Origin: an uncultured Clostridia bacterium
GTDB taxonomy: Bacteria > Bacillota_A > Clostridia > TANB77 > CAG-508
Assembly: GCA_947627825.1 (NCBI GenBank)
Contig: CANQXO010000020.1
Coordinates: forward strand, 1 to 17,616
Length of the DNA: 17,616 nt
Reading direction: 5' to 3'
Shown here piece by piece: positions 7,648-15,965 of the stretch (position 1 is its first letter; each line of letters opens with the position of its first letter). Made by a program: the position numbers and the translations under genes. Under the pieces are notes generated by a model. The model worked only from the letters and a program-made list of their open reading frames with translations, ran no database searches and was not told the DNA's origin.

Positions 7648-8790
7648 TTGAAAAAAATATTGTTTGGAATTACTAGTTTATCTATTGGCGGGGCAGAAAG
7701 AGTATTAGTTGATTTAGTAAATGAATTAGTAAAAGATTATGATATAACTATTTTCACAATATATGATGGTGGAGAATTGAAAAAAGAATTAAAAAGCCAA
7801 GTAAAGTTAATTAGCTTATATCATAAACCATACAAAGAATATAATGCCTTCGAACACTTAATAATTTCCTTAAAATTATTATTTTCAAGCAAAGCACCAG
7901 ATGGATATGATATAAGAGTAGCCTTTTTAGAAGGACCAGTTACAAGGTTATTTGCCAAAAGGCCAAAAAATAATTATAATAAATCAAATAAGCAAAAAGT
8001 AAAGAACATAGCTTGGGTTCATACAAATATTTCAAAATTTTTATCTAAGGGGTTAAAAAACAAAATAAAAAGTATAACTGATAAAAAAGTTTATAAAAAG
8101 TATGATAAAATAGTTTTTGTGAGCGAAGAAGCAAGAAAAAATTTTAACATAAAATTTGGAGAGGAATTTGATGAAGAAGTAATAAGAAATTACTTAAATT
8201 ATGAGAATATCATAAAAAAATCAACTGAACAATCTAATCTACCATTAAATAAAAATGACATTAACTTAGTTAGCGTGGCTAGACTAGTTGATGCCAAGGC
8301 AATAGATAGATTTATAAATGTACATGCTAAACTCGAAAAAGACGGTATTCATAGCAAAGTTTATATAATTGGTGATGGACCACTAAGATATTCTTTGCAA
8401 AAACAAATAGATAAATTAGATGAAACAGAAAACTTTTATTTGCTAGGTGCAAAAGATAATCCATATCCATATATAAAAGAAGCAGATTATTTTTGCTTAT
8501 TATCATATTATGAAGGATATGGAATGGTAATAGAAGAAGCGAAAATACTTGATAAAAATATAATAGTAACAGACATACCAGCAAAAGAATGTGTAAAAAA
8601 TTATGATAAGGCAATCATTGTAGCAAATACTGAAAACGGAATTTATCAAGGATTAAAGAAAATACTTACAAATGATGGCGAGCAAAACAACGATTTAAAC
8701 AAAGCAAAAAAAATAAAATCAGATGAATTTATTAAAGAAAATTATAACGAAATACTTAATAAAGTAAAAAAACTATTAACAGGATTATAG
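7648..8790 (+). CDS. Family 4 (GT-B) glycosyltransferase
   Basis: Retaining glycosyltransferase of 380 aa with two Rossmann-like halves. The N-terminal acceptor half opens with the family signature SIGGAERVL (about 12-20). The donor half begins near residue 205 (VSVARLVDAKAIDRF), carries IGDGPLR in the nucleotide-sugar region, and has the E-x7-E motif with E289 and E297 (EGYGMVIEEA). The length is normal for GT4 enzymes. The start is TTG, supported by an excellent ribosome site, AAAGGAGGTGA, just upstream. It most resembles enzymes of capsule or teichoic-acid clusters, adding a sugar to a lipid-linked glycan on the cytosolic face. It ends in TAG, which is itself part of the repeated hairpin element that precedes the next gene. 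Substrate unknown. Confidence 0.92.
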   Translation: MKKILFGITSLSIGGAERVLVDLVNELVKDYDITIFTIYDGGELKKELKSQVKLISLYHKPYKEYNAFEHLIISLKLLFSSKAPDGYDIRVAFLEGPVTRLFAKRPKNNYNKSNKQKVKNIAWVHTNISKFLSKGLKNKIKSITDKKVYKKYDKIVFVSEEARKNFNIKFGEEFDEEVIRNYLNYENIIKKSTEQSNLPLNKNDINLVSVARLVDAKAIDRFINVHAKLEKDGIHSKVYIIGDGPLRYSLQKQIDKLDETENFYLLGAKDNPYPYIKEADYFCLLSYYEGYGMVIEEAKILDKNIIVTDIPAKECVKNYDKAIIVANTENGIYQGLKKILTNDGEQNNDLNKAKKIKSDEFIKENYNEILNKVKKLLTGL

Positions 8791-8818
8791 GTATTCCTAA
8801 AAAACCTAAATATAATAT
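8786..8818 (+). repeat. Copy 2 of the hairpin-forming element upstream of a GT2 gene
   Basis: The element has the form TATAGGTA-TTC-CTAAAAAACCTAAATAT-AATA and nearly matches the element at 6627-6660. TAGGT can pair with ACCTA. It begins within the stop codon of the GT4 gene and ends 15 bases before the ATG at 8834, just ahead of that gene's ribosome site. Confidence 0.55.
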
Positions 8819-8833
8819 GCAAGGAAAGTTCTT

Positions 8834-9763
8834 ATGAAAATATCAATTTTAACAGCAACTTATAATAGAGCAGAGGACTTGGAAAAACTATATACTAGTC
8901 TAGTAATCAACAACAATTCTACAGTAGATTATGAATGGCTTATTATGGATGATGGCTCAACAGACAAAACAAAGCTAATAATAGATAATTTTATAAAGCA
9001 AAATATAATAAAAATAAAATATCATTATCAAATAAATCAAGGAAAAATGTCAGCAATTAATAATTTAATGCAATTTGTTACAGGAGACCTAGTTATGGAA
9101 TGTGACTCAGATGACTACTTTGTAACAGGAGCATTGGATACAATAAAAAAGCATGCAGATAAGTTATTAAACGATGAAACGGTATATGCTTTAGCTTTCT
9201 TGAGGAAGGACGGAAAAGGTAAGATAAGTGGAAATAAATTTCCAGAGGACAACCATAGAAGTGATATGTTTAGTTTATATTTTAAAGAAAAGATTACAGG
9301 AGAAAAAACATTAGTATTTAAAACAGAAATTAGAAAAAAATATAAACATGAATTAGAAGCAGACGAAAAGTTTGTAACTGAGGCTAGAATGTACAACAAA
9401 ATGGATCAAGATTATGATATAATATGCATCAATGATGTTTTAGTTGCAGGAGATTATAAGTCGGATGGATACACTAAAAATATAAAAAGAGTGTTTGAGC
9501 TTGCTCCACTTGGATATTACGAATATTTTAAAGAAATGTTTAAACTTAATTTAAAGGGTGTCAGTTTTAATAAAAAAATGTATATATATAAACATTACAT
9601 ATTATTTGCAACTTTAGCTGCTAGAGAAAATGCTATAAAAAATGTAGAAGGCTTATTTAATAGGGTTATGGTAGCAATATTATGGATTCCTGGCGTAATT
9701 GCAACTAAGAGGAAATTTAAAAAAAGTAAAAAAAGAAAAGACTTCATGGATGAAGGATATTAG
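8834..9763 (+). CDS. Family 2 (GT-A) glycosyltransferase
   Basis: A 309-aa GT-A enzyme. It begins with ISILTATYNR (3-12), followed by IMDDGS (38-42), the Asn-Gln-Gly-Lys segment in NQGKMSAIN, and the metal site DSDD at 91-94 in ECDSDDYF. The C-terminal third differs from the GT2 at 6683 and has a hydrophobic VMVAILWIPGVIA stretch (about 276-288) followed by a very basic tail, suggesting association with the membrane. The ribosome site AAGGAAAG fits the ATG. The product resembles family 2 proteins annotated as galactofuranosyl- or capsule glycosyltransferases, but specificity cannot be read. A gap of 14 bases separates it from the ABC ATPase gene, so the two are probably in one transcript. Confidence 0.92.
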   Translation: MKISILTATYNRAEDLEKLYTSLVINNNSTVDYEWLIMDDGSTDKTKLIIDNFIKQNIIKIKYHYQINQGKMSAINNLMQFVTGDLVMECDSDDYFVTGALDTIKKHADKLLNDETVYALAFLRKDGKGKISGNKFPEDNHRSDMFSLYFKEKITGEKTLVFKTEIRKKYKHELEADEKFVTEARMYNKMDQDYDIICINDVLVAGDYKSDGYTKNIKRVFELAPLGYYEYFKEMFKLNLKGVSFNKKMYIYKHYILFATLAARENAIKNVEGLFNRVMVAILWIPGVIATKRKFKKSKKRKDFMDEGY

Positions 9764-9777
9764 AAAGGTTTAATTAT

Positions 9778-10515
9778 ATGCGAAAAAAAGAAGATATGAT
9801 AATTGTTGAAGGGGTATATAAAACATTTAATGTCTATTTAGATAAAGCAAATAGCATTAAAGAAAAAATACTTTTTTGGCAAAGAAATAGAAAAGAAAAA
9901 AGAGAAGTTCTTAAAGACATTAATTTAACAATAAAAGAAGGAGAAGCTGTAGCCTTAATTGGTGTAAATGGAAGCGGAAAATCTACATTATTAAAATTAA
10001 TGACAAAAATTATTTATCCTAATAAAGGCAAAATTATAACTAATGGCAAACTTACATCTTTATTAGAGCTAGGTGCAGGTTTTCACCAAGACTTTTCAGG
10101 TAGAGAAAATATTTATTTCAATGCTTCAATATTTGGACTAACAAAAAAAGATATAGACGAAAGAATAGACAAAATTATTGAGTTCTCAGAACTTGAAGCA
10201 TACATTGATAACCCAGTTAGAACATATTCATCAGGAATGTTTATGAGGCTAGCATTTGCAGTAGCAATCAATGTTGATGCAGATATATTATTAGTAGATG
10301 AAATCTTATCAGTAGGAGACCAACATTTCCAAGAAAAGTGTATAAATAAAATGAAAGAATTAAAAAAAGAAGGAAAAACAATGGTTTTTGTAACACACAA
10401 TTTGGGCTCAGCTGTAGAATTGTGTAGTAGAGCAATATGGCTAGATAATGGCGTAATAAAAAAAGATGGAAAAACAAAGGAAGTAATTGATGAGTATATA
10501 AAACAAACTACTTAG
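9778..10515 (+). CDS. Polysaccharide ABC exporter, ATP-binding subunit (Wzt/TagH-like)
   Basis: A 245-aa nucleotide-binding subunit of the polysaccharide/teichoic-acid exporter family. Walker A is GVNGSGKST (62-70), followed by the family-typical LLELGAGF (95-102). The signature is YSSGM (150-154), Walker B is ILLVDE (170-175), and the switch His is H207 in VTHN. It pairs with the permease gene downstream to carry a lipid-linked glycan across the membrane. There is no C-terminal carbohydrate-binding domain of the kind found in some Wzt proteins. The ATG at 9778 has an AAAGG ribosome site; an ATG six codons in would also be a natural start (MIIVEG). The gene stops at TAG, but the same frame then stays open for 42 Asn/Gln-rich codons up to the permease start, so the functional C-terminus may be longer or recently truncated. 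Confidence 0.93.
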   Translation: MRKKEDMIIVEGVYKTFNVYLDKANSIKEKILFWQRNRKEKREVLKDINLTIKEGEAVALIGVNGSGKSTLLKLMTKIIYPNKGKIITNGKLTSLLELGAGFHQDFSGRENIYFNASIFGLTKKDIDERIDKIIEFSELEAYIDNPVRTYSSGMFMRLAFAVAINVDADILLVDEILSVGDQHFQEKCINKMKELKKEGKTMVFVTHNLGSAVELCSRAIWLDNGVIKKDGKTKEVIDEYIKQTT

Positions 10516-10644
10516 GTTAATGTTTTAAATAATAATTATCACAATAATAGGTCAAATAAAGAGCAAAAAGATAATCAAAACTATAAACAAAATAATAATC
10601 AAAGTGATAATCAAAATTATAAGCAAAATGAAAGGAACGGCTAA
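10516..10644 (+). other. In-frame Asn/Gln-rich open tail after the ATPase TAG stop
   Basis: Directly after the TAG (10513-10515) the ATPase frame reads on for 42 codons without a stop: VNVLNNNYHNNRSNKEQK, then two copies of DNQNYKQN separated by NNQS, then ERNG and TAA at 10642-10644. The last base of that TAA is the first base of the permease ATG, the usual stop-start overlap inside operons. This suggests a C-terminal extension that is either reached by readthrough or was cut off by a recent nonsense change (for example CAG to TAG). No start codon with a ribosome site is seen for independent translation. Confidence 0.5.
10570..10629 (+). repeat. Two copies of a 24-bp direct repeat encoding DNQNYKQN
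   Basis: Units at 10570-10593 and 10606-10629 are identical except for two bases (AAC/AAT and AAA/AAG). Both are silent third positions in the frame of the upstream ATPase. A 12-bp spacer encoding NNQS separates them. Confidence 0.75.
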
Positions 10645-11384
10645 TGAATATATTTAAAAATTTATACCTTTATAGAGAACTTTTAAAGACGAGTATCAAA
10701 AAAGATATTGGTGGAAAATACAAAAAATCATTTTTGGGTATACTATGGTCATTTATAAATCCATTACTTCAAATAACTGTGTATGCTATAGTATTTCCTC
10801 TAATTATAAAAAATAGTGAACCTAATTATACAGTGTTTATGGTATGTGGATTAATACCTTGGACATTTTTTGCAAATGTAATAAATAGAGGCTCATTTGT
10901 AATGATTGAAAATGGAAATATTATAAAGAAAGTATATTTTCCTCGAGAGATTTTACCAATTTCAATAGTTACAAGTGAAGCAATAACATTTGTAATATCA
11001 ACTATTATAATAGTTGGATTTGTTTTAGGATACGGAATGGGAATCACAAAATTTGTGCTTTTTTATCCACTATTATTAATTGCACAATATATAATCTCAA
11101 TAGGAATATCTTTGATAGTATCTAGTATAACAGTGTATTTTAGAGATTTCCAACACTTCGTTGGTGTATTTTTGCAATTATTATTTTATGCTACTCCAAT
11201 TGTGTATTCAGTGCAAACTATACCAGAAGAATTTAGATGGATTTTAAATTATAATCCAATGACCTATATAATAGAAGGATATAGAGACATTTTTTACCGT
11301 CAACAGATGCCAAATATGGGACAAATTTTTGGGGTTATAGGTGTACGGAATCATAGTTACAGTAATAGGATATTTAATATTTAA
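10644..11384 (+). CDS. Polysaccharide ABC exporter, permease subunit (Wzm/TagG-like), C-terminus frameshifted
   Basis: Membrane subunit of the exporter served by the preceding ATPase. The cytosolic N-terminal segment KKDIGGKYKKSFLGILWSFINPLLQ (about 19-43) with its LGxLWxxxNP pattern is the hallmark of the ABC-2 polysaccharide exporter family. Hydrophobic helices follow at about 43-57, 66-82, 109-131, 135-163 and 176-192, and the family's YNPMTYIIEGYRDI comes at about 209-222. The ORF then leaves the family pattern after GVIGV and ends in a hydrophilic RNHSYSNRIFNI. The expected last helix and tail (ending KLQKRFAEEL) are present at 11344-11418 in the next frame, so one extra base near 11337-11343 has broken the gene, or it is an assembly error. 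The ribosome site AAAGGA precedes ATG, which overlaps the TAA of the upstream open tail. Confidence 0.88.
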   Translation: MNIFKNLYLYRELLKTSIKKDIGGKYKKSFLGILWSFINPLLQITVYAIVFPLIIKNSEPNYTVFMVCGLIPWTFFANVINRGSFVMIENGNIIKKVYFPREILPISIVTSEAITFVISTIIIVGFVLGYGMGITKFVLFYPLLLIAQYIISIGISLIVSSITVYFRDFQHFVGVFLQLLFYATPIVYSVQTIPEEFRWILNYNPMTYIIEGYRDIFYRQQMPNMGQIFGVIGVRNHSYSNRIFNI

Positions 11385-11418
11385 TAAATTGCAAAAAAGA
11401 TTTGCAGAAGAATTATAA
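11344..11418 (+). pseudogene. Out-of-frame last transmembrane helix and tail of the ABC permease
   Basis: In the frame one base on from the permease ORF this segment reads YGIIVTVIGYLIFNK and then LQKRFAEEL, ending at TAA (11416-11418). A hydrophobic helix followed by a short charged tail ending in F-A-E/D-x-L is how Wzm/TagG permeases normally end. It therefore is the detached end of the same gene rather than a separate one. A TAG in this frame just upstream limits the lesion to about seven bases around 11337-11343. Confidence 0.8.
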
Positions 11419-11441
11419 TACAAAAAGGATGTTGAAAGAAA

Positions 11442-14400
11442 ATGAAAAACAAATTATCAATAATAATACCAAATTATAATAATGAAAAATACCTAAAAAG
11501 AAGTTTGGATTGTTTAATAAATCAAACTTACAAAAATGTAGAAATCATATTAGTAAATGATGCATCACAAGGCAATTGCGATGAAATTGTTAAAGAATAC
11601 ATGAAAAAAGATAACAGAATAAAATATGTAAAACACAAAACTAATAAAGGATTATTCCAAGCTAGATTAACTGGAGCAGAAAAAGCAACTGGTGATTACA
11701 TAGCATTCTTAGATGCAGATGATTATACAAGTGTTGATTTTTATAGAACATTAATGAATAATGCAATAGAAAATAGTTCAGATATAGTTATCGGTAATAC
11801 TGTGTTAGAATATGATAATGGAAAAAAAGAAATATATAATTTGTTCAAGATGAATTTCAAAGAGTTAATAGGAAAAGAATGTTTAGATGAATATTTTAGA
11901 CAGGAAGGACTAAATTTCTCTTGGCATACAATATGGAATAAAATCTACTCTATGAAAATATGGAATCAAGCAAAACCACATTATAAAAAAGTAAATAAAA
12001 AATTAATAATGACCGAAGATTTTGCTTTTTCAACAGTTTTATTTTACTATGCAAAAAAAGTAACAAAAGTAAATAATGATAATATATTTTATTGTCAGCA
12101 TGAAAATACATCTACATCAATAAAAGACACATCCTATGATAAAGTTGAAAAAAATATAATAGATTTAAAGACATCTTTTAGCTTTGTAGAAAATTTCTTA
12201 AAAGAGAAAAAGATTTATAATACATATAAAACTCAATTTGAATATTGGAAGCATTTATATAGTATGCAACATAGAAACAATATAAAAATGGGGCGTAAGA
12301 TATCAAAAATAGAAAAAGACGAACTAAATAAACTTATGGATGGATATTGTAAAAATAGAAGAAATTTAAAAAGTCCAGATTTATTTTCATCTATTCAAAC
12401 AAATTGGAATAGTGATTTAGAAAAAATTAAAAAGCAAATTATAGATGATAAAATAAAATATGTTAGCTTTGATATTTTTGATACTTTAATAGTAAGACCT
12501 TTTCTTGAACCGATAGATTTATTTAAATTTTTAGATAAAGAATATAGAAAAATTGCAAAGTGTAAAACCGGGATTAATTTTTCTAAAATTAGAGTAGTGT
12601 CAGAAAATGTTGCTAGAGATAAACAATACAAAAAGAATCCTAAAATTCAAGAAATTACTTTAGATGATATATATAGTACCATAGAAAAATTATATGAAAT
12701 AGATAAAAATGTATTAAATCAATTAAAAGAAAAAGAAAAAGAATACGAAATTAGATTTTGCTATCGTAGAAATACACTATATGATATATATACATTAGCA
12801 TTAGATATGGGCAAAAAGGTAATATGTACTTCAGATATGTATTTACCAAAAGAAACTATAAATACTATTTTGAAAAAAAATGGTTATGTTAATATTTATA
12901 AATTATATGTATCTTCTGATATTAAGAAAACAAAATGGACTACAGATCTTTATAAGTATATTTTAAAAGATTTATCTGCAAATCCAAGTGAGATAATTCA
13001 TTTAGGTGATAATTATGATTCTGATTATCAAAAACCACTTGAATTAGGATTTAATGCAATTTATATACCAAGAACTACTGATGTTTTTAGAAATGTAAGG
13101 TACACAAAAAATTTATCTCAAATGATATTTAACAGTTTACCTTTTTGGCAAGATAACAAGGAAGCTTTGAGATTTATGGGAATAAGGACAATGGTTGCAG
13201 TAGTAGCTAATAAATATTTCGATAATCCATTTAGAGAATTTAACGAGTATAGTGACTTTAATGCAGATCCATTTTTAATTGGTTATTATGCTTTAGGAAT
13301 GTATGTTTTTGGAATTACAAAATGGTTAATAGACAATGTTAAGAACAAATATGAAAAAATATCTTTTATGGCTAGAGATGGATACTTAATAATGGAAGCT
13401 TATAAAATTATGAAAACCATATATAAAGATATTCCACAAGAAGAATATATGTATGTTTCTAGAAAAGCTCTTATTCCAATTATGATAGTGAACAAACTAG
13501 ATTTTTACAAGTTGTCTGAAATCCTTGAAATAGAAAAACATACACCAGAAGGAACTCTAAAGTATTTATCTAATATTATAAATGTAGATAAGAATAAATT
13601 AAAAAAACTATGCAAAAAAGAAAAAATTAGTTTTGAGAAAAAATTTACAAACATAGAAGAATTTAATAAATATATTAACATAATTGTTGAAAATTTTTAT
13701 GACGAAGAAGAACATAAAAAGAATAGAGAAAGCTTAAAAAAATATTTTGAAGATATATTAGGAAAAACACCTGCAGTATTTGATGTAGGGTATAGTGGAA
13801 GACCAGAATTTTACTTATCAGAATTATGTAAAAAGAATGTTGACACATTTTTCCTAAATATTAATAGGGATGATGCACTTGAATATTCTAGTGTCGGAAA
13901 TTTTAAGTTAAAAACTTTTTTCCCAGCAAAGCCTACAGCAACAGGAAATGCTTATGAGCTATTGCTTTCTAAATTAGCACCTTCTTGTATAGGATATGAT
14001 ATTAAAGATGATAAAGTAACACCAATATTTGAAAAATATAATTCTGAATATCAGGTAGATTATATTATTGAAACAATACAAAAATCAGCTTTAGAGTTTG
14101 TGAATGATATTGTAGAAACATTTAAAGAAGATATAGATTTATTATATTATCAAGATTACTATATATCTTTACCAATTATGGGATATTTTAATTCGGCCAA
14201 AAGGATTGATAAAGAACCATTATCTGCAGTTGAATTTGAAGATGATATAAGAACAGGAAAATCTAGAAAAATGATAGAGGATATGCAAGAAGACCTAAAT
14301 GCAAAAAACCAAAGAACAATAGATGAAATGCTTTCTCCAATAGCATCATTAGGTGGCAGATTAAAATACAATCCAATCGTCGATTTAAATAACAGAAATA

Positions 14401-14483
14401 AAATTGTTAGATTAATTTACTATATTTTATTTGACAAAAACACAGTAAAAAGAAGAATAAAAGAAATTTTTAGAATAGGATAA
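11442..14483 (+). CDS. GT2 glycosyltransferase fused to a HAD-superfamily hydrolase region (COG5610-like)
   Basis: Large 1013-aa soluble fusion. Residues of about 4-230 form a GT2 GT-A domain: LSIIIPNYNN, VNDAS (D40), DADD at 91-94, and E192-D193 as the acceptor-side acid pair. From about 335 a haloacid-dehalogenase-like domain begins: DIFDT at 344-348 (nucleophile D344, acid D347), TSD at 463-465, and LGDNYDSD at 521-528 as the acidic metal motif. The C-terminal 400 residues carry FMARDGYL (about 642-649), a motif I associate with HAD-like proteins of polysaccharide clusters (COG5610), and contain no clear membrane span. The HAD domain may remove or transfer a phosphate on the glycan or its precursor; this is inference. 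The gene starts after an AAAGGATG ribosome site and runs to four bases before the next start, so translation is likely coupled. Confidence 0.88.
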   Translation: MKNKLSIIIPNYNNEKYLKRSLDCLINQTYKNVEIILVNDASQGNCDEIVKEYMKKDNRIKYVKHKTNKGLFQARLTGAEKATGDYIAFLDADDYTSVDFYRTLMNNAIENSSDIVIGNTVLEYDNGKKEIYNLFKMNFKELIGKECLDEYFRQEGLNFSWHTIWNKIYSMKIWNQAKPHYKKVNKKLIMTEDFAFSTVLFYYAKKVTKVNNDNIFYCQHENTSTSIKDTSYDKVEKNIIDLKTSFSFVENFLKEKKIYNTYKTQFEYWKHLYSMQHRNNIKMGRKISKIEKDELNKLMDGYCKNRRNLKSPDLFSSIQTNWNSDLEKIKKQIIDDKIKYVSFDIFDTLIVRPFLEPIDLFKFLDKEYRKIAKCKTGINFSKIRVVSENVARDKQYKKNPKIQEITLDDIYSTIEKLYEIDKNVLNQLKEKEKEYEIRFCYRRNTLYDIYTLALDMGKKVICTSDMYLPKETINTILKKNGYVNIYKLYVSSDIKKTKWTTDLYKYILKDLSANPSEIIHLGDNYDSDYQKPLELGFNAIYIPRTTDVFRNVRYTKNLSQMIFNSLPFWQDNKEALRFMGIRTMVAVVANKYFDNPFREFNEYSDFNADPFLIGYYALGMYVFGITKWLIDNVKNKYEKISFMARDGYLIMEAYKIMKTIYKDIPQEEYMYVSRKALIPIMIVNKLDFYKLSEILEIEKHTPEGTLKYLSNIINVDKNKLKKLCKKEKISFEKKFTNIEEFNKYINIIVENFYDEEEHKKNRESLKKYFEDILGKTPAVFDVGYSGRPEFYLSELCKKNVDTFFLNINRDDALEYSSVGNFKLKTFFPAKPTATGNAYELLLSKLAPSCIGYDIKDDKVTPIFEKYNSEYQVDYIIETIQKSALEFVNDIVETFKEDIDLLYYQDYYISLPIMGYFNSAKRIDKEPLSAVEFEDDIRTGKSRKMIEDMQEDLNAKNQRTIDEMLSPIASLGGRLKYNPIVDLNNRNKIVRLIYYILFDKNTVKRRIKEIFRIG

Positions 14484-14487
14484 GCAA

Positions 14488-15939
14488 ATGGAAAACTTTT
14501 ATGATTTTAAGTTAGAACCCGGCAAGGTTTTAAACAAAAATATATATTCATATAAAGAACCAAAAATATCAGTAATCATACCATATTACAATGATATAAA
14601 ATATATTAAGCAAAGTGTAATTAGTGTATTAAATCAAACAATTCCATATTTTGAAATACTAATTATAGATGATGGTTCGGAAGAAAAAGCAAGCTTAGAA
14701 AAATTAGAAAAAGTAAAAAAGCTTGATGATAGAATAAAAGTTTTCCATAAAAAAAATGAAGGATTAGCAGCTACAAGGGACTATGGAGCAAGTAAATCCT
14801 CAAAAACTGCGGAATATTTAATGTTTCTTGATGCAGATGATTTATTAGAAAATACTTATTTGGAATGTGCATATTGGACTATGGAAACAAATAAAACTGC
14901 AAGTTGGGTATATTCCGATTCAATAGGATTTGATAAATTATCTTATACTTGGAATCAATGTTTTGATTCAAACAGATTAAAGAAAGAAAATTATTTAGTC
15001 TCTGCATCAATGATTAGAAAATCAGACTTTATAGAAGTAGGTGGATATGGCATAAGAGAAAAATTCGTCAATGAAGATTGGAACCTTTGGCTAAAAATGT
15101 TATCTAAAGGAAAATATCCGGTGCACATGAGCTATTATGGACAATGGTATAGAAGAAAAGAAACAGGAGAACTACAAAAAGCAAAAGAAAATAAAAAGAA
15201 GTCACTAAAAATAATTAAAGAAACAGCTAAAAATGTAAAAGAAAAAGTAGAAGCAATACAATATCCAAAATTTGATTACAATAATGATGAAATCATAGAA
15301 GAAATAGAGCAAATAGAGATACCAAAAATACAAAATGAAAAAAAGAAGAAAGTTCTTATGCTAATACCTTCAATGACAAGTACAAAAGAAGATAGAATAA
15401 ATTTAGAAGTAGCAAAAAAACTAGATAAAGATAAATATAGACTATTTATCATAACAACACAAAGTAGAATAAACAATTTAAGACAACAATTTGAAAAAAA
15501 CGGAGTTGTATATGATTTAACTGGTTTTCTAAATCAAAAATATTGGTTTACATTTATAAATTATATAGTACAAAAAAATAACATTTCTACTATCATAAAT
15601 GCTGATGGCAAAATGGGACATGCTTTTTTACCATTAATAAAAGCAAAAAATCCGAGTATAAGAATAATAAATGCGGCAAATATAGAAAACAGAGAGAAAA
15701 TGTTAATTAATGAAGAAAAAATTAAGAATGGCAAAGAATTAGAAAAAAAAATAGATAAGTGTAAGGAAGAAATATCATCAATGTTTATAGAAAATAAAGA
15801 TAACTATATTGCAGAAGTAAACAATTTTTATAAAGAGTATCATTATGGAGAAAACTATAAGTTTACACTTTTTAAGGAAAAAATGTGGAAATTTGCACCA
15901 TATAGAAATTTAGTAAAATTTTTAAAAAATATACGATAA
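14488..15939 (+). CDS. GT2 glycosyltransferase fused to a single GT-B-type Rossmann half-domain
   Basis: A 483-aa protein. After a 25-residue leader a GT2 domain runs from ISVIIPYYND (27-36) through IIDDGS (59-64), DADD at 115-118 and E196-D197, to about residue 235. A Lys/Glu-rich helical linker (about 230-285) follows. The region KKKVLMLIPSMTSTKEDRIN onwards (about 286-400) looks like the N-terminal acceptor half of a GT4 enzyme, but no donor half with an E-x7-E motif follows; instead the protein ends in a helical charged tail. The second region may therefore only bind acceptor, or be a decayed GT4. Four bases separate this gene from the previous one, and its ribosome site AGGATAAG overlaps the upstream stop. 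Specificity unknown. Confidence 0.88.
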   Translation: MENFYDFKLEPGKVLNKNIYSYKEPKISVIIPYYNDIKYIKQSVISVLNQTIPYFEILIIDDGSEEKASLEKLEKVKKLDDRIKVFHKKNEGLAATRDYGASKSSKTAEYLMFLDADDLLENTYLECAYWTMETNKTASWVYSDSIGFDKLSYTWNQCFDSNRLKKENYLVSASMIRKSDFIEVGGYGIREKFVNEDWNLWLKMLSKGKYPVHMSYYGQWYRRKETGELQKAKENKKKSLKIIKETAKNVKEKVEAIQYPKFDYNNDEIIEEIEQIEIPKIQNEKKKKVLMLIPSMTSTKEDRINLEVAKKLDKDKYRLFIITTQSRINNLRQQFEKNGVVYDLTGFLNQKYWFTFINYIVQKNNISTIINADGKMGHAFLPLIKAKNPSIRIINAANIENREKMLINEEKIKNGKELEKKIDKCKEEISSMFIENKDNYIAEVNNFYKEYHYGENYKFTLFKEKMWKFAPYRNLVKFLKNIR

Positions 15940-15965
15940 TAAAATATTGGGCAAGGAGAAAGCAA

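Noticed and set aside
8788..8866. Possible TAG recoding elsewhere, tested by reading past the TAG of the GT4 gene (and the GT2 gene ending at 9763)
   Set aside because: Past 8790 the frame runs only into the out-of-frame start of the next gene and stops; past 9763 it ends after a dozen codons. Neither tail has the ordered composition or the clean stop-start overlap seen after the ATPase, so TAG looks like a normal stop in this genome.
10516..10643. The 128-bp gap between exporter genes as a CRISPR-like or regulatory repeat array
   Set aside because: Only two repeat units exist, and their differences are silent in the ATPase frame, which fits a coding tail better.
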